Part shown: positions 35,059-45,100 of the stretch, piece after piece
How positions within the stretch are numbered: the stretch's first letter is position 1
How the letters are laid out: each line of letters opens with the position of its first letter
NCBI RefSeq assembly: GCF_000224145.3
Contig: NC_020177.2
Location: 2,491,483 to 2,555,482 of the forward strand
DNA from: Ciona intestinalis
Taxonomy: Eukaryota > Chordata > Ascidiacea > Phlebobranchia > Cionidae
Length of the DNA stretch: 64,000 bases
Direction: 5' to 3'
Translations under genes and position numbers: made by a program
The notes under the pieces: generated by a model
What the model was told of the DNA's origin: nothing
What the model saw: only the letters and a program-made list of their open reading frames with translations
The model's database searches: none

Positions 35059-38000
35059 ATGGCAGAAAACCACGTAACTGGTAAGTAACTAGTTAACGTA
35101 TGTACTTTTTGGGTTCATAGTCTAGCTTTTAACTGGCAATCTTTTTCATACTTTTTAACTGTATAGCATGTTTAACGACTGTTGTTTTGCTGTTGAATCC
35201 CTTCTCTTTGTTGTTTCAGTAATATGACTTTCGAACAGGTTTTCGAAGAGATGAATAAAAACGATGTTGTGTTATATGTATACTTACGGTATTTATTATA
35301 ACTAGGCTCTTTCACATTGAAAACTGGTTTCGCTAAGATGATGAAAGGCGGTCTTATCATGGATGTAATAAACGCCGAGCAGGCAAAGATTGCAGAAGCT
35401 GCAGGCGTAAGTATTCACGCTTTCGTTTCGCACGAAAATTTCCAACACATGCGTGACGTCATGTGGAACAATGACGTTACGAAGCTGTTGCCTTTGTATC
35501 TTGTACTATAGTGCAGACGTAACTAGTTGTTAAGTGATAATACACTAACCGCAACTTAATTTAAAATGATAAGATTCCTAGGATTAAACTTTTCCGAGAA
35601 TCGAAAGATTTCTTTCCACGAAAGCGCGTTGTTTCCTTTTTAATGTAAACCAATAGATATTCTAGCTTGTTCTAAGTTAGATAAAACTATCGTTGTGTTT
35701 TTACCAGGCATGTGCGGTTATGGCTCTCGAGCGCGTTCCAGCGGATATTCGCAAAATGGGAGGTGTTTCGAGAATGAGCGACCCAAAGGTTTGTTACGTC
35801 ACGTTTCCCATTGTTTCGTAACAGTTTAAACACTAATACGACGTTTTGTATCGGAAAAAAATCTCGTCTGTTTATTCAGTTAACATAAAAAGGCTATACG
35901 TACCTGGCAAAAGAAGAAGGCTTTTCAAATATACCTTAACCGGCTTAGCTTTTAGCATGTGGAAAACCTGAAAATGGATCATCCAATATCTCACCAAAGT
36001 TTAAGTAGTTTGACAACATTTTCTTAACATGAACACCATAGTTTTTATATAGTAGGATGGGGTAAGATGGGACACCTTATCTTTTAATTTTCTTGTCCCA
36101 TTTGGTATTAAACCAAAAACATTCAAAGAGTTATAAAATCGTAACCTCACGACTCCCATAGACCGATGTTCTTTGTTTAAAACACGATCAAGATATTTAG
36201 ATATTACGTGCTAAAGGTGTCCCATCTCCCCCCTCCCCCTACTATACTTGACACACATTTCAGATGATTAAAGAGATAATAGCAGCCGTATCAATACCTG
36301 TCCTGGCAAAAGTACGAATCGGGCATATGGCCGAAGCACAAATTCTTGAAGCGCTTGGAGTTGACATGGTTGATGAATCGGAGGGTAAGTGAAGTTACCT
36401 GGTCGGGGATCGAACCCGGCTCATCGTCTAACTTGGAGTTTCTTAGTATGGAAATAGATGTTATAGAATTGTCAGTGTACTAGCATAGTGCAATACCCAG
36501 TAAAAGTAATACAGTCCTTCTATAGACTGTACCTATTAACCTATCTATACTTAAGTATAGTGGGATGGGGCAAGTTAGGACACCTTTTTATTCTATTTTC
36601 TCGTCACATTTGGTAGTAAACAAAGAACATTTAAAGAATTATAAATCGTACCCTCACGACTCCTTTTGACCTTTGTTAATTGTTTAAAACGCGATCAGGA
36701 TATTTGGATATTATGTGCTAAATGTGTCCCTTCTTCCCCCACCCTGCGCTATATATATATTAGTTTTTATACTTTATACATAAGTGCTATAAAAGCAGCA
36801 AAAAACCTTTTGGCATGACGTTTTCTTTTTTGAGGCTTTGCCTATTGCGTATTCCCTTATAAAAAGTGCCGTGAAAATGATTCCTTAAAGTTCTGACCCA
36901 TGGTTTTTATTTTTTTGTTCAGTGTTGACCATGGCTGACGAGGAAAATCACATCGACAAACACCAGTTTAAAACTCCATTTGTTTGCGGAGCAAGAAACT
37001 TGGGGGAAGCACTGCGCCGTATCTCAGAGGGAGCGGCTATGATTCGTACCAAGGTAGAAATATTTTAATGAGTGTACCTTATCTTCGTGTGGCGGGCAAC
37101 GACAGTCGTTATAATATGTATGGTACTGTGGGGAAAGATGTGACACATTTGGTACGTAACGTCCAAATATTCTGATGACCTGATCCTGTTTTAAACAATC
37201 AACAACAGTCTATGGGAGTCGTAAAGATATAGTTTTATATTCCTTGAATGTTCTTTGTTTACTACCAAATGGGACGAGAAAATAGAATGAAACAGTGTCT
37301 CATCTTCCCTCCCCTACTAGAAGTTTCGTTTCACACAGGAGTTACCAAATATCTAACTTTATAAGCAAATGTTTTTTTTTTAAATACCGAAGCTTATATT
37401 CTGATGTTTCTAACTTCAGGGCGAAGCTGGGACAGGAAACGTAGTTGAAGCTGTACGTCACGCGCGCGCAATTTCGAGACAGATACGTCTAGCACAGGCG
37501 ATGGATGCGTCAGAGTTGTATTCATTTGCTAAGGAAATTCAGGTATATTAAGTTTGTTTAATTATTTTTATGACACAAATTCATGACTATAACTTTTTCT
37601 AGGCTCCTGTAGAACTTCTAAGAGAAACCGCAAAGCTTGGGCGCCTCCCAGTGGTGAATTTCGCCGCCGGGGGACTTGGTATGTGAAATCTATAAGTTTG
37701 TCGATTTTTTTCCTATTTTTTCTCGGGTGTTGACGGTATATTGCGTTTCTAGCGACACCTGCCGACGTATCGATGCTGATGCAACTTGGGGTAGATGGCG
37801 TCTTTGTCGGATCAGGAATCTTTAAGAGTAACTGCCCTAAAAAACGTGCTGATGCAATGGTACAAGCTGTCATTCATTATAAAGATCCCAAGACGCTTGC
37901 AGCGATCAGTGAGGACCTCGGAGAGGCCATGGTAGGTGGATGACGTCATGTTAGATGACATCATCGCTTATGACGTCACAGACTATACATTGGATTCGAT

Positions 38001-38125
38001 TTTTTACTTCAAAATTTTTTCAGTGTTTCGCAATGCAAAAATTTAAAACAATTCTATGTTAGGTTGGAATTAATTGCGAGGATTTGAAAGAAGTTTGGGC
38101 AACACGTGAGGCAAAGACCAACTGA
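35059..38125 (+). CDS. pdxS: Pyridoxal 5'-phosphate synthase, synthase subunit (PdxS/SNZ/PDX1)
   Basis: Nine exons in phase: 35059-35080, 35306-35406, 35708-35788, 36264-36384, 36923-37053, 37420-37542, 37603-37678, 37753-37931, 38063-38125; about 298 residues, the family's usual size. This is one of the most conserved enzyme families and is unmistakable: [59 protein letters not shown]. The equivalents of Bacillus Asp24, Lys81 and Lys149 are present (Asp27, Lys84, Lys152), so catalysis should be intact. Role: the TIM-barrel subunit of a 12+12 complex with PdxT that condenses ribose 5-phosphate, glyceraldehyde 3-phosphate and ammonia into vitamin B6. The C-terminal tail is typical but ends in EAKTN. 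A polyadenylation signal AATAAA lies at 38217-38222. MITEs sit in introns 3, 4 and 5. Confidence 0.97.
36050..36244 (-). mobile_element. MITE copy (B)
   Basis: pdxS intron 3; ends 19 bp before exon 4. Confidence 0.87.
36558..36751 (-). mobile_element. MITE copy (B)
   Basis: pdxS intron 4. Confidence 0.87.
37065..37118 (-). mobile_element. SINE tail fragment
   Basis: Short reverse piece of the CGCGAGGATAAAG/AACGACTGTCGTT tail region, in pdxS intron 5. Confidence 0.6.
37124..37319 (+). mobile_element. MITE copy (A), GTACTGTGGGG subtype
   Basis: pdxS intron 5; preceded by a SINE tail fragment (37065-37118). Confidence 0.83.
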
Positions 38126-38216
38126 AAACCTTTCGAATGAAAATGGTGTAGAATACGCGCTAACTGGGTACATTCTAACGGTCTACTTCAACGTAACTTC
38201 GCTTTGTAAATGCTTC

Positions 38217-38222
38217 AATAAA
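38217..38222 (+). promoter_or_regulatory. Polyadenylation signal of pdxS
   Basis: AATAAA 92 bases after the pdxS stop codon, giving a short 3' UTR. Confidence 0.7.
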
Positions 38223-38422
38223 AGTGTACCATAAGCCTCAATGGACTTAGTGTACAAACTTTCAGTACATGTTTATCACTTTGATCCCTACATTACTAAA
38301 TGCAGGGCGACAGTTTATAGAAATTTAAACCATCAAATATTTACCAATTTAAACAACCAAGAAGTTATTTTCTTACTTGTAAATACAATTCTGACGAATT
38401 AAAAGCAAGCTTTTGTAACAGG

Positions 38423-38579
38423 ATAGGGGTGCGTGGAACTCCTTTTCGTTCCATATTTGTTAGCATAAAACATACAAAGAATTACAAAACCTTATCCTTA
38501 CGACTCCCATAGACCGTTGTTAATTGTTTAAATCACCCAACACGATCTGGATATTATATGTCTTTACCCCATAGTACTA
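38423..38579 (-). mobile_element. MITE copy (B), diverged
   Basis: 200 bp downstream of the pdxS polyadenylation signal. Confidence 0.65.
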
Positions 38580-38964
38580 TAATAATTGTATATCGGGCAC
38601 TGCATAACATAACATAATACACATAGCAATACCAATTTGACAAAATATGAAGAGTTATTTACAGATAAATTAATTCTTCACGCTCTTCTGATGATGCCAT
38701 TTCTTTATCTTTGTCATTGAACAACCCGGCCTATACCGGTGTTGACATTACATTAATATAAACCAAAGTTTAAGAATTGGTGATGATGAGAACCTGTTAC
38801 CTGAGCACACAAAACGTATATTACTGCACTCAAGTTTATAGCTTAGCACATACAGTTGCTAAGGAGCACTAGCGAATACATTTTGGAAACGTTTAAACTA
38901 ATTTGCTTTTAATACCTAATCACTTTCATTTGGTGATGTGACTCATAGCCCCCACTGAATAAAT

Positions 38965-39421
38965 AGGATTGTTGGTTGGATTGAATAACTCCGTGTTGAT
39001 CAGACTTCATACGCAAGCTTCGGCGGGGTGCTATATCTACTGTAGTACTAATTGCTTTTATAACCAGAGACCAAACAGTTCATAATTATCTTGCTATACT
39101 TTCATGAAATAGACTGACCTCGAGTTCTCAGTGCCGATAGTGGCGTTAGTTGGGTAGTTCTCGTTATCGTGTTAAGGAAAAGGCGGATTATATACCAGAC
39201 AGAATCACGTGGCAGCATTGTGGCGTCATACGATAAAATGAACATGATTTGGGCCTGTCAGCGGCTTAACGGAATATCATTAACCTCGTTTAACGGGGGT
39301 CTGTTTTCATTAGAATGGTCTCCCATAAGATAAAGTCGTATCCGCAGTGTTGTCTGATTAATGAAGTATTGTCTTTGGGTCATTTGACGTCACTTTAAGC
39401 GTCGAGTTGCAACAGACTAAC
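38965..39421 (+). repeat. Duplicated block, copy 1: upstream of the TREX-like gene
   Basis: Strongly similar to 50610-51191 in the same orientation. Shared pieces in order: CGCAAGCTTCGGCGGGGTGC, TATATCTACTGTAGTA, ACCAGAGACCAAACAGTTCA, GTGCCGATAGTGGCGTTAGT, a TTATATACCAGACA TATA-like stretch, CGTTTAACGGGGGTCTGTTT, and TGACGTCACTTTAAGCGTC. It ends about 120 bp before the TREX-like start codon, so it probably contains that gene's promoter. Confidence 0.8.
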
Positions 39422-39538
39422 ATGATTCATACCTCCGTGTGTGCCAGAAAATTCCGGCTTCGAAGATGTTTCATAGTGTTACTAACAGTTAACTTTACTT
39501 AGACTTCTGTATACAGCATAGACTTGTTAGTTTTAAAC

Positions 39539-40861
39539 ATGACTTCTAAGGGCTTTAGGCAAAATAAGGACTCATTCATTTTCTTCACATTAAGTGTGAA
39601 TGGTCCAGAACAGGAACGGGTTACTGAAATCAGTCTTGTCAGTATATTCGGTTATGAGCTTACCAGAGCAAAAAGCAATTCTCCAGATTGGTTTCCAAGA
39701 GTTCTCGACAAAATGACTGTCTGTTTTGACCCGAAGGAGAAACTTGATTACGATTTGTGTAAATCCTACAGCGTGAAGTCACAAGATTTTGAAATTGCAA
39801 AACGGCAAAAGTTCGACTTAAAAGTTGTTAATCTTTTGAATCTCTTTCTCTCGCGCCAATCAGGCGAATTGTACCTTGTGGGTCACGGTAGCTATGGTTT
39901 CAAAGTTTTGCAATCTGAGTTGCGGCGCCTCGGAAAAAGTTTGGATAAAGTGGATGAACGTCAGGTGCACTTCGTGGATTCAGAAGAAATTTTCAAAAAA
40001 ATACAACCAGGAAAAGATTCCTCTTTGAGCCGAATTTGTGACGAGAGTTTTTCTCAAGGAATGCCACAATGTGCCACTACAGAAGAACGGAATAAGTTTT
40101 TGATTAAAGTTGTGCTTAAAAACCTAGACAAGTTTTTCGACAATTTTAACCCAAACTTTTCAACTGTGCCGAAACAGAAAAGTGAAAGTGCTGAAACAAC
40201 TTCTGAGCTCGACCAAGGCATTTCTTCTGGCGAATTTGAGCCCACGCAGACTCATGTATATTTCGACTTGGAGACGACGAGGCTTAGAAATTCCAAAATT
40301 ACTGAGATTTGTATGGTGGCCGTCCATATTGATTCTATGAAAACACCAACACCTGACTCTCTACCGAGAATTGTCGACAAAATGGTTCTGATAGTCGATC
40401 CGGGTGAAATGATTGAGCAAATAGCTTCTGAATTAACAAAATTAAATAACCATATCATTCGAGAAAGCTACAAACCGAAGTTTAACGCCGAAACGACCAA
40501 GATTATGGCAGAGTTTTTAAGGAGGCAAATCTCTCCTATTTGTTTGATCGCGCATAATGGGATGAAATTTGACTTCCCGTTGCTAAAGAACCACATTCTT
40601 GCTTCTAATTCAAACGAAAGAGTTTTCTCAGGTATACGATATGCTGATTCAGTTCGTGGCATGAGGCAACTACATAGTGGTCCTCGTCAATCTTTTCAAC
40701 TGCAGAAAGTTTATCAACGTACATTCCCACAATCCATCGCAACCAATCAGCACCAGGCAGAGAATGACGTCATCAAGCTTTTGAAAATTGTGTGTTCTGA
40801 TTCTAAGCTGTGCGCTTGGCTCAATAGTAACTACGTGGAACTTACAGACATTTTGGTGTAG
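39539..40861 (+). CDS. Tandem TREX-like DEDDh 3'-5' exonuclease; N-terminal domain inactive
   Basis: Single-exon gene, about 440 residues; the first ATG is 39539 (upstream in-frame codons have no ATG). The C-terminal domain (about 235-440) has a complete DEDDh set: Asp243 and Glu245 in YFDLETT, Asp345 in AHNGMKFDFPLL, and His405 and Asp410 in NQHQAENDV. This is the TREX1/TREX2 type, which degrades 3' ends of DNA. The N-terminal region (about 8-200) repeats the fold pattern with each catalytic position replaced: FFTLSVNG for FDLETT, GHGSYGFKVL for AHNGMKFDF, and ATTEERNK for the His/Asp segment. Vertebrate TREX genes are also intronless in the coding part, and TREX1 works as a dimer, so an internal pseudo-domain could stand in for a partner; that is inference. 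A polyadenylation signal AATAAA is at 41008. The neighbouring NLR and TNFR-like genes suit a DNA-sensing or immune role but do not prove it. Confidence 0.85.
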   Translation: MTSKGFRQNKDSFIFFTLSVNGPEQERVTEISLVSIFGYELTRAKSNSPDWFPRVLDKMTVCFDPKEKLDYDLCKSYSVKSQDFEIAKRQKFDLKVVNLLNLFLSRQSGELYLVGHGSYGFKVLQSELRRLGKSLDKVDERQVHFVDSEEIFKKIQPGKDSSLSRICDESFSQGMPQCATTEERNKFLIKVVLKNLDKFFDNFNPNFSTVPKQKSESAETTSELDQGISSGEFEPTQTHVYFDLETTRLRNSKITEICMVAVHIDSMKTPTPDSLPRIVDKMVLIVDPGEMIEQIASELTKLNNHIIRESYKPKFNAETTKIMAEFLRRQISPICLIAHNGMKFDFPLLKNHILASNSNERVFSGIRYADSVRGMRQLHSGPRQSFQLQKVYQRTFPQSIATNQHQAENDVIKLLKIVCSDSKLCAWLNSNYVELTDILV

Positions 40862-41007
40862 CGATTTCTGCATCTCGCTTCTTTCTTCCAATTAAATGTA
40901 AATATTTTTAATTGTAAGCGTGTTCTAACAACTGTCGTTTTGTCGCCATATTCGGTATTTTTGTTATATAACTATTGTTTAATCTTTGCTACCGTAATCG
41001 AGAGACA

Positions 41008-41013
41008 AATAAA
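41008..41013 (+). promoter_or_regulatory. Polyadenylation signal of the TREX-like gene
   Basis: AATAAA about 147 bases after the stop codon. Confidence 0.65.
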
Positions 41014-41157
41014 ATGTTTTGAAATGATATATTTTTTCTAAGTTCGCAATTTAAAGTAGGCAAGCAGCAATGCATTATAATTCTCCTTGAACACAAATAG
41101 AAAATATTGTCTAAGTTTAGCATCACGATTGTTTAGATATACAATGATATTTATATA

Positions 41158-41351
41158 TAGTAGGGTGGGGAAGGCGGGAAACCTTTAGCACATAATATCC
41201 AATTATCCTGATCGTGTTTTAAACAACTAACAACCGTCTATGGGAGTCGTGAGGATACGGTTCTATAATTCTTTAAATGTTCTTTGTTTACTACTAAATG
41301 GGACGAGAAAATAGAATGAAAATACGTCCCATCTCCCCCCATCCTATACTA
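41158..41351 (+). mobile_element. MITE copy (A), well preserved
   Basis: Between the TREX-like and NLR genes. Confidence 0.88.
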
Positions 41352-41660
41352 TTATAATGTGCACTTCAAATAATTGTTTTTAATTGCGTATTGATGTGAC
41401 GGGCATGTTCAACAACAAAATCACTATGACTTATTATGTACATGGTAACCATCATAAAAATCATGTATAACCGTATATCTTGTATATTACCTCCACGGCA
41501 AAAATGTAAATAATGCAGTGACTAAGATTTGAATAAAGATTTTACTCAATATATCCAATAATTTAGAGTAGTTCACGATTTTCTCATGATGTCTTTTTTT
41601 CCGCCAACGCTCAGAATAAGGTTCTATAATTAAGATTTGTAAATTTTCCTTTTTAGTATG

Positions 41661-41843
41661 TAGTAGGGCGGGGAATATGGGACACCTTTAGCACCTAATA
41701 TCATGTTTTAAACAATTAATAACAGTCCATGGAAGTCGTGAGGACACAGTTTTTTTTTATAATTCTTTGAATGTTCTTTGTTTGCTACAAAATGAGACGA
41801 GAAAATAGAATGAGTAGGTGTCCCATCTTCCCCCATCCCAATA
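41661..41843 (+). mobile_element. MITE copy (A)
   Basis: Between the TREX-like and NLR genes. Confidence 0.85.
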
Positions 41844-41982
41844 TACAATAATAACAGTACAATACAAATGTGGGAAGAGTATACTTAACAGTAGACACGA
41901 TCTAAGTTGGCCAAATAACGACGGTTAAGCATACTGTATAAACGAACAAGGTGAATCCGAAACAACATAACTTTACATTTTG

Positions 41983-42171
41983 CCGGGTGGGGAAAGATAG
42001 GACACCTTTTCATTTCATTTTTTCGTCCCTTTTGGTAGTAAACAAAGTACACCTAAAGAAATATTAAACTATGTCCTCACGACTTCCATAGACCGTTGGT
42101 AATTGTTCAAAACCGATCAGATTATTTGAATATTATGTGCTAAAGGTGTCCCGTCTCCCCCCACCCTACTA
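41983..42171 (-). mobile_element. MITE copy (B) abutting the NLR stop codon
   Basis: Ends 12 bases from the NLR stop, so the NLR 3' UTR must run into the element. Confidence 0.85.
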
Positions 42172-42183
42172 TATTTAAAGTTA

Positions 42184-45100
42184 TTATAACCGCACCTCGC
42201 TCCCAGCATTGTTAAGTGCTTGTTGAAGGATTATTCTTTCTTCTTCGTTCAGATTTCTGTATCTACTTCTACTCGCGCTTTCGTCTTTGAAACAATCCCC
42301 CATAGTTAGGAAACGTTCCACCTTTTCCAGTATATCGCATATCACGCGAACTCCGGCGGTTTCTAATGCATTGTTATCAATATGAAGAGATCCAATCTGT
42401 GTGAAGATAAAAGCTTAAATTCCGTTGGCGAAAAAACAACACGAAATTTTTGGTTGGTCATGAGGATACGTTTTTATAATTTTTTCAATGTGCTTTATTC
42501 ACTACCAAATTGGACAAGAAAATAAAATGAAAAGGTGTCCTACCTTCCCTATCCTACTATATATAGCATAAACGGGTTTTCCAGGCGAATAGATTTTACC
42601 AAAAGCTTTTACCTTTTTCTCTCGGATCCGAAATCCGGAGAATATTAGTTTAAGTTGTTGTGTAGTGAGGTCACAGTACTTGATGTTTACGTCATCAATG
42701 TCTTTTGTGACGTGTTGCATGACGTAACTGAAAGCGTGAGCGTCGCTTGACGTCAGAGGAGTTCGACTCAAATTGATGTCACGTGGAAAACGTTCCGCTA
42801 TTGCTTTTGTGACATCACAATTGTCACATTCTCTGACGTCAAGCAGAAGTCGGATGAACTGACGCCTTGCTGTCGTTAAGTAAAAGTTTTTTTTTAAATT
42901 GTTTTTTAGACTATTTACTGGATACTTTGTAAAATGTTAATGTATAGTAGAATGGGGGGAGATGAGACACCTACTCATTTTATTTTATCGTCCCATTTGG
43001 TTATTAACAAAGAAAATTTCAAAGCATTATAAAACCACACCCTCACGACTCTAATATAGACTGTTGTTAAATGTTTAAAACACCCACGGGATATTTAAAT
43101 ATTAAGTGCTAAAGGTGTCCCGTTTTCCCCACCCTATACTATAAATATATATATGTCGGCATAGAACGGTGAAATATTTCCACTTAAAAACGCAAAATAA
43201 TCAGTGCGGATATTACATGATAATGGATGGATGAAACGATCGGCGTAATAACACCACTACAAATACTACCATTACAAAAACCTAGGTACAGTAGGGTGGT
43301 GTAAAGTTGGACCACAGCCTACTAGCGACCTCTTTCTAAAATCGATTCTAAAAAGAACCTTTTTATTGTTAAAAACACGATCAGGAATCATGGGATTTAG
43401 AGGCCAACGGTATCCTATTTTTATACAATAGTACCCGCGTTCGGCAGTAGTAAACAATGAATATTTACAGAATTGTATAGCCAGCACATCCTCTCGACTC
43501 TATATTATAATAGCGTTGTTAGTTGCTAAAAATACGATCAGAAAAAATGGAGTTATGAAATTTAGGTGATGCAGATGGTCCCATTTTACACAATAGTACT
43601 GTATGTAAAATAACAAATAACAATTTTTGGTTTTACCTTCTTTGCTTGTTGCTTCGTCGTATGACGTAATCAGCTGACCGCATTTTTGAAATTCTTCCAA
43701 CAATTTCTTTCCGCAAACGACTGGTTTAACCATCGCTGTTTGTGGAACGAACTCAAGTTTAACAAAAATTAATGCTAGGGGTTTTAAATTTACCTGGAGG
43801 TTTTAACATTGAAGTTACGTCGAATCGAATTCTCTTCAATCTCGACTGCTGAGCATGAAGGTATTCTTTAAAAAACTCATAATCTGCTCAAAAATATATA
43901 TAGTATTTTGGGGGAAGACGGGACACGTTTTTATTCTATTTTCTCGCCCCATTTGGTAGTAAACAAAGAACATTCAAATAATTTTTAAAATCGTATTCTC
44001 ACGACTCCTATAGACCGTTGTTAATTGTTTAAAACACGATCCGGATATTTGGATATTATGCTAAAGCTAAAGATTTCCCGTCTTCCCCTATCCTACTATA
44101 TTGTGTTTTTTTTTCGGGTTATATCTATTTCACAAATCACAGCACTAACGTGGGTTAAAAGTTGGACTCAGAAGCCTTCCCAGTAAGAATCGCCGCACCA
44201 TGTACCAGTTCTCCGTGAACACCCTTTTCGCCACGAAGTCTTTAAAGTTGCCCATCTCGAGCGCTTCGACGGCGTGTACGGCTGCGAAGTACTCCTGCAA
44301 GGTTTGATGGTTGAAAAACACCTTTACTGATCCATCAACCACGCGCGTCGGGATCGCATTTCCGTTGAATAAAGGCAGAGTGATCGTGAGGTCTTGCACC
44401 GATTCGATGGTTAGATCATCTTCCTTGAGATCTGCAACAGATATGAGAACAATCTGCTTCTCCACAGCTTTATAAGCGACTTTGTGGACGTTGTGTAAAA
44501 TCTCAGACAAGTTAACGTTCTTGACATGCTCAGATTGCTTGATGTCTGCTAACACCACGTCTAGGACTGATGTCAGCGAACGAATGGGTCGATCTCCTCT
44601 TGCACAGCAAGCAGCTGCGATGTAAATAAGCATTGCTGGATTGCTACACATTAGGGAAAGTTGTGGCGCCTCTCGCTTCAAAGTTTCCCATTTCGCACAA
44701 TCCCCACCTGTGTGTTGTAAAAGCCATGCTTAGTTTCAGAGGGCATAAAGTTTGTGGTAAAATTACGTCACGAATATGAACAAACTTGTAGTAAAATTAC
44801 GTTACGAATATGAAAAAAAGTGGCAATGTTATCTCACGAATATAAAAACCAGGCATGCTTACCGACAAAGTGGGTGAACAACGATTCTCCGTGTTCCGGC
44901 GAAAACCCATTGAGCATCACGATTCGCTGTGGTCGTTGCCCGATGTGTAGCAGACGCATTGTATGACTTCGTGACGTAATAAGTATTTCCGCATTCGGCA
45001 GAAAGTTCCCGCTGAGAAGGTTCGCCATGACCTTGCCAACTTTTGCTTTGCTGGAAATATTTAGCGCTGGTGCTGCGCTCGATACCTCCCAAGCTGCCTG

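Noticed and set aside
36392-36425. tRNA-like GGATCGAACCCGGCTC in pdxS intron 4
   Set aside because: Only a B-box half in reverse; no full cloverleaf, so at most a SINE or tRNA fragment.
31778-38125. PdxS/PdxT as bacterial contamination of the assembly
   Set aside because: Spliceosomal introns with correct phases, host MITEs and SINE pieces inside them, and continuous flanking host sequence.
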